Notes: a model not told the origin generated them from the sequence alone. Counted from the first letter of the stretch, positions 21,401 to 29,477 are shown. The stretch: 42,661 nt of DNA from Okeania sp. SIO3B5 (GCF_010692555.1 NZ_JAAHHG010000041.1:1-42661), one strand, 5' to 3'. Numbers and translations: made by a program.

Positions 21401-24400
21401 AATTCTGTCACAGGGGAAGTTAATTGTTGGGAAATTTCTACAGGGATGGGTATGAAATCAGGAGGTAATAGTTTACCCAAACGACCTTTGGTTCTCCATT
21501 CTACTTCATACAGCCAATTAGTTATTGATTCGATTTCTTTTCCTAGTAAAGCTTCTTGAGTAGCAAGTTTTACTTGTAAGCCTTTGACTGTGGCAATTAT
21601 TTCTCCCTCTGGACTCACTATGGTAATTTGAGTGGCCAAACTTTCTTGAGTTTCTAGCTGTTGAGTTACTGATGCGTAAGCCCATACCTCAAGTCCTGGA
21701 ATACCATATAATTGAAATTCCTCTATTCCTACTGGCAAATAAGTTTTGCCACTATCTGTTTGTGGTAGAGCCTGAAATACTACTTGCAAAGCTGCATCTA
21801 ATAATGCTGGATGGAAGTAATAATCAGTTGTTTGTCCTATCAATTCTTCTGGTAATTTAACCTGAGCTAATGCTTGGCTTGAACCAGACCACAATTTTTG
21901 AATGCCTTGGAAGCTACTACGATAGTCTATCCCAATTTGCCGACATTGTTGATAATGTTGCTTAACTTCTATGGTTTGACTACACTCACTTTGATATTTG
22001 TCTAGATCTATTTTTCTCTGAGTTGTTTCTGTATCGATCCGGATTTTTCCTGTGGCATGAATTACCCACTCTTGTTCTTCTTGCTCTTCTTGTTCCTGTT
22101 GAGAGAATATTTGGAATTGGAGGATTTGACTGTTTAATGGAGTAAGTATAGTTTGGACTGATGTCAATCCTCCTTCTGGTAAAATACATCCACGTTGGAT
22201 GATTAGATCTTCCACTAATAAATGGGGAGTTTTTAATCGATGATTTCCTGCTGCTAGGGCCATTTCTAAATAGGCTGCTGTGGGAAATAGTGCTTGATTA
22301 AATACTCGGTGGTGACTAAGGTAATTAGGGGAATTTTCTCCTATTAGTGATACAAAAATTTGTTGTTCCCCTGCACAATTTAGTCTTTCACCTAAGAACG
22401 GGTGCAGATTTTTGCCTGTTGAAAAATGCTGTTTGTTCAGGAAATTATTATTATTTGTTTCTATCCAATGTCTTTCTCGTTGGAATGGATAAGTAGGCAA
22501 TGATATTTTTTGACGGTTATTCTGTTGCTCAAATCCTGACCAATCTACTTTAGCTCCCTGGACATATAACTTTCCTAAGCTATCCAACATTTGTTGCCAT
22601 TCATCCTTCAAAAGCGAAGCATCCTCTGGCTTCCCCCTTTCTAAGGGGGACAGCAGGGGGATTTTATTCGGACGTAGTGATGGCAACCATACTCCCACAT
22701 TATCTGGTAGACATTGCCTTCCCATGCCCAACAATATTGGTTTCGCTCCTATTTCCAAGAAGATTTCATATCCTTGCTCATGTAAAGTCTTCATACTCTC
22801 AGCAAATCTGACTGGTTCTCGGACATGATTTACCCAATACTTGGCAGTAGTTATCTCCAAACCCACTTTTTGACCAGTAACATTAGATATCAGTGGTATT
22901 TTAGGTTGACTATAGGTTACTTCTTTGGCTACGGTTTCATATTCGGCCAACATTGGCTCCATTAATGGGGAATGGAAAGCATGGGACACTTGTAGAGCCT
23001 TGGTCTTAATTCCCATAGCCTCTAACTTACTACAAATAGTTCCTATTGCTTCACTTTCACCTGAAATCACTATACTTTCTGGCCCATTAATCGCTGCTAT
23101 TGTCACTTGTGAACTATAGTTCGCGATCGCCTCTTTTACCTGAGATTCTGATGCCATAATTGAGACCATCTCACCATTAGCAGGTAACTGTTGCATTAAC
23201 CGTCCCCGCATAGCGATTAATTTCAGACCATCTTCTAAACTAAAAACTCCTGCTATGCAAGCGGCCACATATTCTCCTACACTATGACCCATTACTACAT
23301 TTGGCTTAATTCCCCAAGATTGCCATAATTTGAAGAGGGCATATTCAAGAGCAAATAGTGCTGGTTGAGTATAAGCTGTTTGGTCTAGTAAAGAGGAGCT
23401 TGACTTTTGTGCCTCTTGAGGATAAAGAATTTCTAAGAGTGGATGTTCTAGATCGGGACGTAGAATTCGATCGCATTGCTCTAAAGCTTGACGGAAAATT
23501 GGTGCTTGTTGATACAGTTGTCTTCCCATATTCACATACTGGGAGCCTTGGCCTGTGAATAAGAAAGCTAATTTGAGATGCTTGCGACCAATCTTTTGAC
23601 CCTTTGCTACTCCTGGTATTTCTTCTCCTATTTCTGTAGCCTTTAATTGTGCCTCTAACTGCTTTGTTGAGTTGGCGAGCATGGCCAAACGATGTGGAAA
23701 ATGCGATCGCCCCACATTAGCGGTATAACAAATATCTTCTATTAGTAATTCTGGATAGTTATTCAAGTGATGGTAATAACTTTTCACTAACTGCTCCAGA
23801 GCATTTTCTGTTTTAGCTGACAGGGTTAGTAGATGAAGTGGACGTTCTAGACAATCTTCTTCACTTTTAACTTTTGATTTTTGACTTTTGAATTGAATAG
23901 GAGCTTCTGCCATCACTATATGGGAGTTAGTGCCCCCAAAACCAAAGGAACTAACTCCAGCGATCGCCGGAATTGATTTCTCTGGCCAGGGGGTAAGGTT
24001 CTCCTGAACTCGTAGAAGCAGTTGGTCAAATTTAATATAAGGGTTAGGCTCATTAAAATGCAGACTTGGTGGAATCTGCCGATAGTAGAGTGACAGAGCT
24101 ACTTTGAGCAATCCCGCAATACCTGCTGCTGGCTCTAAATGTCCAATATTGGTTTTCACTGAACCTACTGTACAGTAGTCATCCGAAGCGCGATTATGAG
24201 ATAGCACTGCCCCTAGAGCATTCATTTCTATCAGATCTCCGAGCTTGGTACCAGTTCCGTGGGCTTCTATATATTGCACCTGAGCAGGAGCAATATCTGC
24301 ATTTTGGTACGCCGCCCATAATAAATTTTCCTGGGCTAAAGGATTGGGAGCAGTCAGTCCATTGCTACATCCATCTTGGTTGACTGCACTTCCCTTGATT

Positions 24401-25185
24401 AAGGCATATATACGGTCTCTATTAGCCAAAGCTTGAGATAGTGGTTTAAGAATCACTAACCCTGCACCTTCACCGCGAACATAACCATCGGCCTTGGCAT
24501 CAAACGTTTTGCAGCGACCATCCGGGGCCATAAATCCACCCTGGGAGGTAGCTACTGACATCCAGGGTGATGTCAGAATATTGACTCCTCCTACTAAAGC
24601 TAAGTTTGATTCTCCTCTTTCTAAGCTTTGGCAAGCCAAGTGAAAGGCTACTAAGGATGAAGAACAAGCAGTATCTATTGTTAAGCTCGGTCCCTGAAAG
24701 TCAAAAAAGTAGGAGAGACGATTCGCATTGATGCAATTTCTATTTCCCGTAGCTGTATAGGTTGTATAGTTATTAGTATTTTGGGCAATGAGTTCATAGT
24801 AGTCTAAGCCCGATGCTCCTATAAATACACCTACCAACTGACCAGCTAATTCTGATGGAACTTGTCCAGCGTCTTCTAAGGCTTCCCAAGCTAGTTCTAA
24901 CAATAGCCGTTGTTGGGGGTCCATGGTTTGGGTTTCTCTGGGAGAAATTTCAAAAAACTGGGGGTCAAATCGATCTACCTGCTCTAGAAAACCGCCCCAT
25001 TTGGTATTCATTTTTCCTGGCTTGGAGGGGTCAGGATCGTAAAATAACTGGTTGTCCCACCGGGAAGTTGGTACTTCTGTTATCGCATCTATGCCATTAC
25101 ATAGTAATTGCCAGAATGCTGCTGGATTTTTAGCTCCTGGAAAACGACATCCGATACCGATAATTGCAATGGGTTCTCTAGGCAT
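18406..25185 (-). CDS. Type I polyketide synthase module PKS1: KS-AT-DH-cMT-KR-ACP
   Basis: 2259 aa. The protein begins directly with the KS (EPIAIIGIGCRFPG at 4) and lacks an N-terminal docking coil. KS active Cys174 (DTACSSS), HGTGT near 309, NIGHLEP near 349. AT: Ser635 in GHSVG and malonyl-type HAFH near 735. DH (about 925-1200): HxxxGxxxxP appears as HRVFNQALFP near 958 (Gly to Asn), with the second motif HPALLDAALQ near 1129. C-methyltransferase (about 1290-1600): LEIGAGTGG near 1443. KR (about 1640-2060): GGLGGLG near 1863; the catalytic tyrosine position is His (GQGNHST, near 2004). ACP: Ser2165 in GMDSL, followed by an acidic docking tail. Expected chemistry: malonate extension, alpha-methylation, ketoreduction if KR works, dehydration. 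A repeat-derived insert follows the AT (22606-22668). Confidence 0.94.
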   Translation of the reverse strand: MPREPIAIIGIGCRFPGAKNPAAFWQLLCNGIDAITEVPTSRWDNQLFYDPDPSKPGKMNTKWGGFLEQVDRFDPQFFEISPRETQTMDPQQRLLLELAWEALEDAGQVPSELAGQLVGVFIGASGLDYYELIAQNTNNYTTYTATGNRNCINANRLSYFFDFQGPSLTIDTACSSSLVAFHLACQSLERGESNLALVGGVNILTSPWMSVATSQGGFMAPDGRCKTFDAKADGYVRGEGAGLVILKPLSQALANRDRIYALIKGSAVNQDGCSNGLTAPNPLAQENLLWAAYQNADIAPAQVQYIEAHGTGTKLGDLIEMNALGAVLSHNRASDDYCTVGSVKTNIGHLEPAAGIAGLLKVALSLYYRQIPPSLHFNEPNPYIKFDQLLLRVQENLTPWPEKSIPAIAGVSSFGFGGTNSHIVMAEAPIQFKSQKSKVKSEEDCLERPLHLLTLSAKTENALEQLVKSYYHHLNNYPELLIEDICYTANVGRSHFPHRLAMLANSTKQLEAQLKATEIGEEIPGVAKGQKIGRKHLKLAFLFTGQGSQYVNMGRQLYQQAPIFRQALEQCDRILRPDLEHPLLEILYPQEAQKSSSSLLDQTAYTQPALFALEYALFKLWQSWGIKPNVVMGHSVGEYVAACIAGVFSLEDGLKLIAMRGRLMQQLPANGEMVSIMASESQVKEAIANYSSQVTIAAINGPESIVISGESEAIGTICSKLEAMGIKTKALQVSHAFHSPLMEPMLAEYETVAKEVTYSQPKIPLISNVTGQKVGLEITTAKYWVNHVREPVRFAESMKTLHEQGYEIFLEIGAKPILLGMGRQCLPDNVGVWLPSLRPNKIPLLSPLERGKPEDASLLKDEWQQMLDSLGKLYVQGAKVDWSGFEQQNNRQKISLPTYPFQRERHWIETNNNNFLNKQHFSTGKNLHPFLGERLNCAGEQQIFVSLIGENSPNYLSHHRVFNQALFPTAAYLEMALAAGNHRLKTPHLLVEDLIIQRGCILPEGGLTSVQTILTPLNSQILQFQIFSQQEQEEQEEQEWVIHATGKIRIDTETTQRKIDLDKYQSECSQTIEVKQHYQQCRQIGIDYRSSFQGIQKLWSGSSQALAQVKLPEELIGQTTDYYFHPALLDAALQVVFQALPQTDSGKTYLPVGIEEFQLYGIPGLEVWAYASVTQQLETQESLATQITIVSPEGEIIATVKGLQVKLATQEALLGKEIESITNWLYEVEWRTKGRLGKLLPPDFIPIPVEISQQLTSPVTELVTQLDNARISGIGKSLEELSVDYIVQALVSMGWPYKPTESFDTNAAVQHLGIVPSQQRLFIRLLQILAEVGILKPRQEQWEVQKTLEKVNPTQKSQNLLSQYPEEAATLELLDRCASQLSGVLTGTIDPVQLVFPEGDLTTATQLYEESTVTKVMNTIVQKSITKAIEKLPSNRGIKLLEIGAGTGGTTSSILPHLNPNQTEYVFTDIGALFTSKAQEKFGDYPFISYQTLDIEVDPTTQGFDSHQYDVIIAANVLHATTNMEQTLSHVRQLLAPGGILVLYEITTRQRWLDLVFGLLEGWWKFTDLELRPDHPLLSCSQWKKVLRKTGFPEVVTLPEIDGISEALSQHTVIVAKADETGLEQTNETSNSWLILANQEGIGQQLAKKLESKGEICTLVFTGEKYQQIAPAEFTINPKKPEDFEELVRAIAEKTQFLHGVVQCWSMEAGVGKTINSLELEYLSQLGCGTTLSLVQALLKGGLSTVPHLWLVTSGAQPLPLNHPIIPGVAQSSLWGMGKVIGLEHPELNCTCIDLDPDDTIENRADALFQEIWSEDKEDQVAMRGQSRYVPRLVSSHHRQTIIQQDATTEKPLSFQEDVSYLITGGLGGLGLLVARWMVSNGAKHLILVGRRSPDETANKKLAELEMAGAEVVVEKADVSDVESMTKVFCNIEKSNIPLAGVIHAAGMLSDGVLQNQSWSSFEKVMAPKVQGAWNLHQLTQDQSLEFFVLFSSAASLLGSPGQGNHSTANAFLDGLAHYRRAQGLPGLSINWGAVAQIGEAAERGADARAYKQGMGSISPNQVLESLELLMSGSDVEVGVVPIEWLAWQDKVEQWQFLADWREIIQTSSEISKSEFLLKLKETELSRRTSLLMDHIRRQLAIVLGINNPESISLETGFFDLGMDSLTSVEFRNKLQASLECSLPSTLAFEYPDIQSLTDYLEEKIIQSLDDTKSESETVDEDSFELEESESLLYEINQLSEDEIDIALDEAITKLDELL
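22606..22668 (-). repeat. Intergenic-type repeat inserted in frame within PKS1
   Basis: On the coding strand the segment contains a CCCCCTTAGAAAGGGGG hairpin. It encodes an extra stretch of about 20 residues (IPLLSPLERGKPEDASLL) between WLPSLRP and DEWQQML; PKS3 passes directly from WLPSLRP to DWQQIL. The reading frame is kept. Confidence 0.6.
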
Positions 25186-25531
25186 AATAAATATAGTTTT
25201 TATGATGATTTTCGGTGCTACTGAACTTACCAGAACTTATCCAAATTATTATAGTTTGAGCATTGGAGACAAGCTTAAATGTTTCATCGAAGACTACTGG
25301 CAGAAACCTCTAAGCTCATATAATAGCTAGTTATAGCACTATAAGAATTGGTTAGGACATTTTTTAATACCTAAAACCCTTTTACAGTTCGCTATTCCCT
25401 ATTCCCTATTCCCTAGCGCGTAACGCTATAATATCAAATTCGGTTAATTGCACATACTACGAAAATTGAGGCCACCAGTGGAAGCGGGTTAATCCACGAA
25501 TCAGTTCATGGTGATTAACTAAATATTGTTC
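25186..25531. promoter_or_regulatory. 346-bp spacer between the stand-alone ACP and PKS1
   Basis: It holds no gene. On the transcribed (minus) strand there is a hairpin just after the ACP stop (GTTAATCAC ... GTGGATTAAC, about 25489-25520) without a T-run, then TAGGGAATAGGGAAT heptamers near 25390-25415, a family I-like end (ATATCAAATTCGG at about 25433) and an AT-rich stretch before PKS1. Either a processing/attenuation hairpin or a second promoter could lie here; the sequence alone does not decide. Confidence 0.35.
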
Positions 25532-25867
25532 TTATCCAGCTAGGTGTTTTGCCATAGCTTCAATCGTGGGGTAACTATACACAATTGTTGGATCAATTTC
25601 TTGCTCTATCCAATCACTCAAATTATGAATCAGAGAAATTAATGCTGATGAATTTAGACCGTAACGAGCAAAAGAAGTTGTAGTAGAGACTTCTTCGATA
25701 GCAATATCTAACATTTGTGACAAATAGGATACTAGCCAATCCTGAAGTTCTTCTTCTGTGATTAGGTTCTTACTTTTCAAACTATTTACTACAGGCTGAT
25801 TTTGGTCTTCAAAAGTTAAGTTTTCCATATATTCTGGACTTGAAGTTTCTTTTTTAGGCTGTTTCAC
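25532..25867 (-). CDS. Stand-alone acyl carrier protein (ScoB/Rv0100-like position in the pathway)
   Basis: 111 aa. After a polar, poorly conserved N-terminus (1-35) comes a four-helix carrier protein (about 36-110): helix [16 protein letters not shown], then the attachment motif YGLNSS at about 69-74, with Ser following Asn where most carriers have Asp (GxDS), then [14 protein letters not shown]. The serine is present, so phosphopantetheinylation should be possible. The start is GTG 25867 with GGGAA upstream; ATG 25828 is an alternative. It resembles carriers that work with fatty acyl-AMP ligases. It is the first gene of the PKS operon and the only free ACP in the window, so the natural partner of the FadD10-like ligase (31400-32965) and of PKS1, which lacks a docking coil. 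Pathway placement is inferred. Confidence 0.85.
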   Translation of the reverse strand: MKQPKKETSSPEYMENLTFEDQNQPVVNSLKSKNLITEEELQDWLVSYLSQMLDIAIEEVSTTTSFARYGLNSSALISLIHNLSDWIEQEIDPTIVYSYPTIEAMAKHLAG

Positions 25868-26147
25868 TGAGTTCCCAACGTTTATAAGTTTTCAGATTAC
25901 TATATTTTTTGGGTCAGCTTATGAGATCTAAATTATAGAACCCATTTGGTATCTCTAAAAACTTAGGCGATACTGCTAAATTTTGATAAATATTTATTAC
26001 TTAACTCTCCCATGTACCACAACACAATCGCTTTTTTTTTACAAAAATTTATACAATCAGGGGTTTACTTTATCTCTGATTTTTTATATGATTATGATTA
26101 TTATTTGATTTACCAACACAAGAAAAATTATCCCTAATTCTATAGAT
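25868..26147. promoter_or_regulatory. Divergent intergenic region between the PKS operon and the Rieske/isonitrile genes
   Basis: 280 bp of very AT-rich DNA between two outward-facing transcription units, so promoters for both should lie here. Candidate -10 boxes are TATAGT (minus strand, near 25900) and TATGAT-like sequence near 26090 (plus strand). An AATCAG ... CTGATT hairpin followed by Ts (26055-26085) precedes the Rieske gene. No recognisable operator palindrome was found. Confidence 0.4.
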
Positions 26148-27653
26148 ATGACTATTGAAGTGAATTTACCTAGTTCTCAGGAAACTCTTGATTGGTCAAG
26201 CGAACAACTTTACCTCAAACAAGAAGAAACATTTCAATGGACAAAGCAGTGGTATCCAGTAGCTGTTGTTGAATTCCTAGATCCATCTCGTCCTCACAAA
26301 ATACAGCTACTAGGTAAAGAACTTGTCTTATGGAGGGATGGCTCTGCTAAATGGGCTTGTTTTGAAGATTTTTGTCCCCATCGATTAGCTCCTCTTTCTG
26401 AAGGACGTGTGGAGTCAGATGGAACTTTATTGTGTTCCTATCATGCTTGGCGTTTCGATGCTCAAGGAAATTGTGTCAGCATTCCTCAATCCAAAGACAA
26501 GCAGACTGAAATTAAACACTGCTCGAATTCTAAATCATGTGCTGTTGCCTATCCAACTCAGGTAAATCAGGGTTTAATATGGGTATGGGCAGAGTCAGGA
26601 CTACAGGCTCAACAAGAAAGTCAGTTAAGAAAACCCCGTTTAATTCCCGAACTAGAATCAGATTCGGATCGAGTAGTTAAGTTCTTGTGGAATATCCGCG
26701 ACTTCCCCTATGGTTGGGACTTTTTTATTGAAAATGTTATCGATCCAGCCCATGTAGGTATCTCCCATCATGGTATTGTAGGTAATCGTTATAAAGATGC
26801 AAAGTATTGCAATCTGTCTAGTATTAGGCAGATGTCTACAGAAGAAGGATTTTCCTTTGCTGTTACTCCTGTTGAAGAAACAGTAGCTGAAAAAGTTCAT
26901 GAGTTTAAACCTCCCTGTTATACAACAATGACTGTCACTTATAAAAATGGTGGAAAATTAATCCTACCCATGTATACTATTCCAACTCGCCCTGGTTGGT
27001 GTCGCTATATTGGTTGTCAGGTTTTAGTCAAAAATGAAGCAGGAAAAAATCCAAAAGGATTATCATCATTTCCTTTACTAATGCCAACTTGGTTTGGTCA
27101 TGTTATGACTTCACTATTTTTGCATCAAGATTTAGTATTACTTCATTACCAAGAAAAAAATCTGGCTCGACAACAACAGCAAGACTGGCTTAATGCAGTT
27201 TATACCCCCAATCCTCAAGACAAAATGGTAACAACCTTTCGTCAATGGTTTAAAATAAGAGCAGGAGGTAATATTCCTTGGGATTCAGGATGTAATGGTC
27301 AACTTCCCAATCCAGAGTCAGATAAACGGCAGCTTTTTGATGTGTGGAACACACACACTAAAGATTGTGTTGTTTGTCAAGATGCTCTGACAAACATCAA
27401 TCGTCTTAAAGTATTAAGTTATGTAGGGGCTTTAGTCTGTTTATTGATAGGAATAGTTATCGATGCGCGAACTGTAGCATTTAGTATGACAACAACTGTA
27501 GAGACGAATATATCTCCTTTCACAGTCATACCTTCAATTGAATTTTGGGTGGCAATTGTAGGAGCAATTATTCTAGCAACCATAGGCTACTTATTGAAAA
27601 AGTTCAGTCGGTTGTTTTACGTTTATGAATTTGAACATTCACGCAATGATTAA
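26148..27653 (+). CDS. Rieske oxygenase, pheophorbide a oxygenase (PaO/Tic55) family
   Basis: 501 aa. Rieske [2Fe-2S] ligands: Cys76-x-His78 in FCPHRLAPL and Cys96-x2-His99 in LCSYHAW. The mononuclear iron site is the family motif ENVIDPAHVGISHH (about 195-208), giving Asn196/Asp199/His202/His207. The C-terminus has the CxxC pair (CVVC, about 407-410) and two hydrophobic helices (about 418-436 and 465-485), all features of the PaO/Tic55/chlorophyllide-oxygenase branch, whose members are membrane-bound mono-oxygenases. It is divergent from the PKS operon and leads the isonitrile genes, so a tailoring oxidation of the polyketide is more likely than chlorophyll breakdown. Electron donors are not encoded nearby; ferredoxin would serve. 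The ATG has only a weak ribosome site. The substrate is unknown. Confidence 0.88.
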   Translation: MTIEVNLPSSQETLDWSSEQLYLKQEETFQWTKQWYPVAVVEFLDPSRPHKIQLLGKELVLWRDGSAKWACFEDFCPHRLAPLSEGRVESDGTLLCSYHAWRFDAQGNCVSIPQSKDKQTEIKHCSNSKSCAVAYPTQVNQGLIWVWAESGLQAQQESQLRKPRLIPELESDSDRVVKFLWNIRDFPYGWDFFIENVIDPAHVGISHHGIVGNRYKDAKYCNLSSIRQMSTEEGFSFAVTPVEETVAEKVHEFKPPCYTTMTVTYKNGGKLILPMYTIPTRPGWCRYIGCQVLVKNEAGKNPKGLSSFPLLMPTWFGHVMTSLFLHQDLVLLHYQEKNLARQQQQDWLNAVYTPNPQDKMVTTFRQWFKIRAGGNIPWDSGCNGQLPNPESDKRQLFDVWNTHTKDCVVCQDALTNINRLKVLSYVGALVCLLIGIVIDARTVAFSMTTTVETNISPFTVIPSIEFWVAIVGAIILATIGYLLKKFSRLFYVYEFEHSRND

Positions 27654-27660
27654 TTCAGCG

Positions 27661-27827
27661 TTGGTGAATTAAAGTGTTAGCTTTTCGGTGGCAAGAGCTG
27701 CATAAAGCTAGTATTTTAGGATGATTATGGCAGAACAGTTGAGGGACAATTTTTCCGACTACCTTCTCTATAATTCCCATTTCTCCTGACTCCTACCCTT
27801 ACCCATAAGACTTTTTCAGCAAACCCT
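27661..27827. repeat. Decayed family II element and family I remnant
   Basis: The right end (CATAAGACTTTTTCAGCAAACCCTAA) and an inner GCTTTTCGGTGG stretch match the 1019-1295 element; the left end is lost. Directly after it (to about 27905) are GTGATAAAAAACTTT and TCTGCC repeats as inside family I, without terminal repeats. No gene lies between the Rieske gene and the tnpB element. Confidence 0.55.
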
Positions 27828-28103
27828 AATTAGTGATAAAAAACTTTCTCCCTTTGAACCAATATTCCCTTCTGCCCTCAGCATAGCTGCCTTCTGCCAC
27901 TAATGTATAGATACCACTAAGCAATTAGAATCGATATCATATCAATCATGCAAAACCTTTGTTTGAGTGGTAATTCAACAAAATTTGAGCGACAAGTATT
28001 GACCGAAAAATTGGGTCTCAAGCCTCGCCCTTCAAGGGCGACTTTTTAGTTGCTAAATGTTTCAATAAATATGTTACAATACTATTAATTTAAATATCGG
28101 ACT

Positions 28104-29381
28104 ATGAAAGCTAGATTTAAGTATCGTATATATCCAACACCGGGACAAAAGCATCGATTAGCAAAGCTATTTGGTTGTGTTCGTGTTGTTTGGAATGATA
28201 GTCTAGCTTGCTGTCAAGAAAAATACAAACTAGGAAAAAATCAACCCACTAATTCTGAACTACAAAAACTCTTTATTACTCAAGCAAAAAAGACTGAAGA
28301 TAGGGAGTGGCTTAAAGAAGTTTCTAACATACCATTGCAGCAATCTTTGAATGATTTAAACCAAGGTTATCAAAACTTTTTTAAATCAACAAAAGGCCAG
28401 AGAAAAGGTAAGCCTGTTAAACCTCCTAAATTCAAAAGTAGAAAGTCATGCGCAACTGCTAGATTTACAAGGGGAGGTTTTAAAGTTGGTCAACATAAAG
28501 TTTATTTAGCTAAGATTGGAAAACTCAAGATAGTTTGGTCTAGAAAGTTACCTGCTCCTCCATCATCAGTAACTATTATCAAGGACTCAGCTAATAGATA
28601 TTTCTTAAGTTTTGTAGTAGAAACTTGTGCTAAAACCTTGCCTCATACTGATAATTCAGTGGGGATAGACTTAGGCATAAAAACTTTTGCTACATTTAGC
28701 GATGGTACGAAGGTTGACGCTCCTAAACCATTGAAAAAACGGATTAAAAAGTATCGAAAGTTAAGTAAATCATTATCAAAAAAAACCTTTGGGTCTAAAC
28801 GATATGAAAAAGCTAGATTGAGAGTAGCTAAACTTCATGCCAAACTCAAAGATACTAGGACAGATTTTCTGCATAAATTATCCACTGAAATAATTCGTGA
28901 AAACCAAACAATTGTTTTAGAAGATTTGAATGTCTCCGGAATGGTCAAAAAGCGGTGCGACCCCGCGACGACGCCAGTCGCAAGGGAACGCGCACCAAGA
29001 GACCGTAAATTATCCAGATCAATATCAGATTTAGGTTGGCGGAAATTCCGAACACTTCTAGAAGGTAAAGCAGAAAAATACGGTCGCGATTTCAGAGTAA
29101 TTAATCGTTGGGAGCCAACCAGCCAAAAATGCAGTTGCTGTGGTTTTCGTGGAGGCAAATTAGACCTTCAAGTACGAGAGTGGGAATGCCTTAACTGTGG
29201 TACAAAACATGATAGCTTACGCTTAACCGGAGGTTATCGCGATACCAACGCAGCGATAAACATATTAGTCGCGGGCGGGCAGTCTGAGACATTAAACGGA
29301 CGCGGAGGCAAGCGTAAGACTACCGTCAAGGTAGCAGCAGCCTGTGAAACGTCAACCCGCCGAGGAGCTATGGCTCGGTAG
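28104..29381 (+). CDS. tnpB: TnpB, RNA-guided nuclease of an IS1341-type element
   Basis: 425 aa. N-terminal helix-turn-helix-like segment (MKARFKYRIYPTPGQ), RuvC-like domain with catalytic Asp in GIDLGIKTFATFSDG (about 190), Glu in VLEDLNVSGM (about 274), zinc ribbon CSCC ... CLNC (about 344-366), and final Asp in YRDTNAAINI. TnpB proteins cut DNA guided by an RNA made from the element's right end. Two in-frame insertions break conserved blocks: about 17 residues between VKK and RKLSRSI (GGTGCG/CGCACC palindrome, 28954-28996) and 8 residues (SLRLTGGY) between the HD and RD of the last RuvC motif. All catalytic residues remain, but activity is doubtful. The end of the gene overlaps the guide RNA region. 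Confidence 0.92.
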   Translation: MKARFKYRIYPTPGQKHRLAKLFGCVRVVWNDSLACCQEKYKLGKNQPTNSELQKLFITQAKKTEDREWLKEVSNIPLQQSLNDLNQGYQNFFKSTKGQRKGKPVKPPKFKSRKSCATARFTRGGFKVGQHKVYLAKIGKLKIVWSRKLPAPPSSVTIIKDSANRYFLSFVVETCAKTLPHTDNSVGIDLGIKTFATFSDGTKVDAPKPLKKRIKKYRKLSKSLSKKTFGSKRYEKARLRVAKLHAKLKDTRTDFLHKLSTEIIRENQTIVLEDLNVSGMVKKRCDPATTPVARERAPRDRKLSRSISDLGWRKFRTLLEGKAEKYGRDFRVINRWEPTSQKCSCCGFRGGKLDLQVREWECLNCGTKHDSLRLTGGYRDTNAAINILVAGGQSETLNGRGGKRKTTVKVAAACETSTRRGAMAR

Positions 29382-29417
29382 GAATCCCCGTGCCTTTAGG
29401 CCGGGTGAGGATGTCAA
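29260..29417 (+). ncRNA. Putative omega RNA (reRNA) of the tnpB element
   Basis: Known TnpB systems produce a guide RNA covering the 3' end of tnpB and the right end, with the guide taken from DNA beyond the element. Here the last 120 bp of tnpB plus the right end contain successive hairpins (29360-29378; 29387-29405) and end at GGATGTCAA, so the guide would start at about 29418. The 5' boundary is a guess. Confidence 0.5.
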
Positions 29418-29477
29418 ATTTTTAACATATTCCTCATAGGATAATCACAAATTAATTAAACAGAGAGGTAAATAACA

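Larger units (their letters stand above)
28004..29417 (+). mobile_element. IS200/IS605-family (IS1341-type) tnpB-only element
   Basis: The left end begins CGAAAAATTGGG just after a TGAC and contains a perfect hairpin (TCGCCC/GGGCGA, 28025-28041). The right end carries two hairpins (CCGAG ... CTCGG at 29360-29378 and CCCG ... CGGG at 29387-29405) and finishes GGATGTCAA, the usual right end of this group. There is no TSD, as expected for the family. Only tnpB is present, no Y1 transposase tnpA, so movement needs help in trans. It sits between the Rieske gene and the TauD-like gene, so it may have inserted into the pathway operon. Confidence 0.8.

Noticed and set aside
18406-25185. Enoylreductase domain between cMT and KR of PKS1
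   Set aside because: The segment lacks the LxHxxxGGVG-type NADPH motif and matches the structural half of a KR.
26055-26085. AATCAG/CTGATT hairpin plus T-run as a terminator
   Set aside because: The stem is only 6 bp with a large AT loop, and it lies upstream of a gene start, not after a gene.
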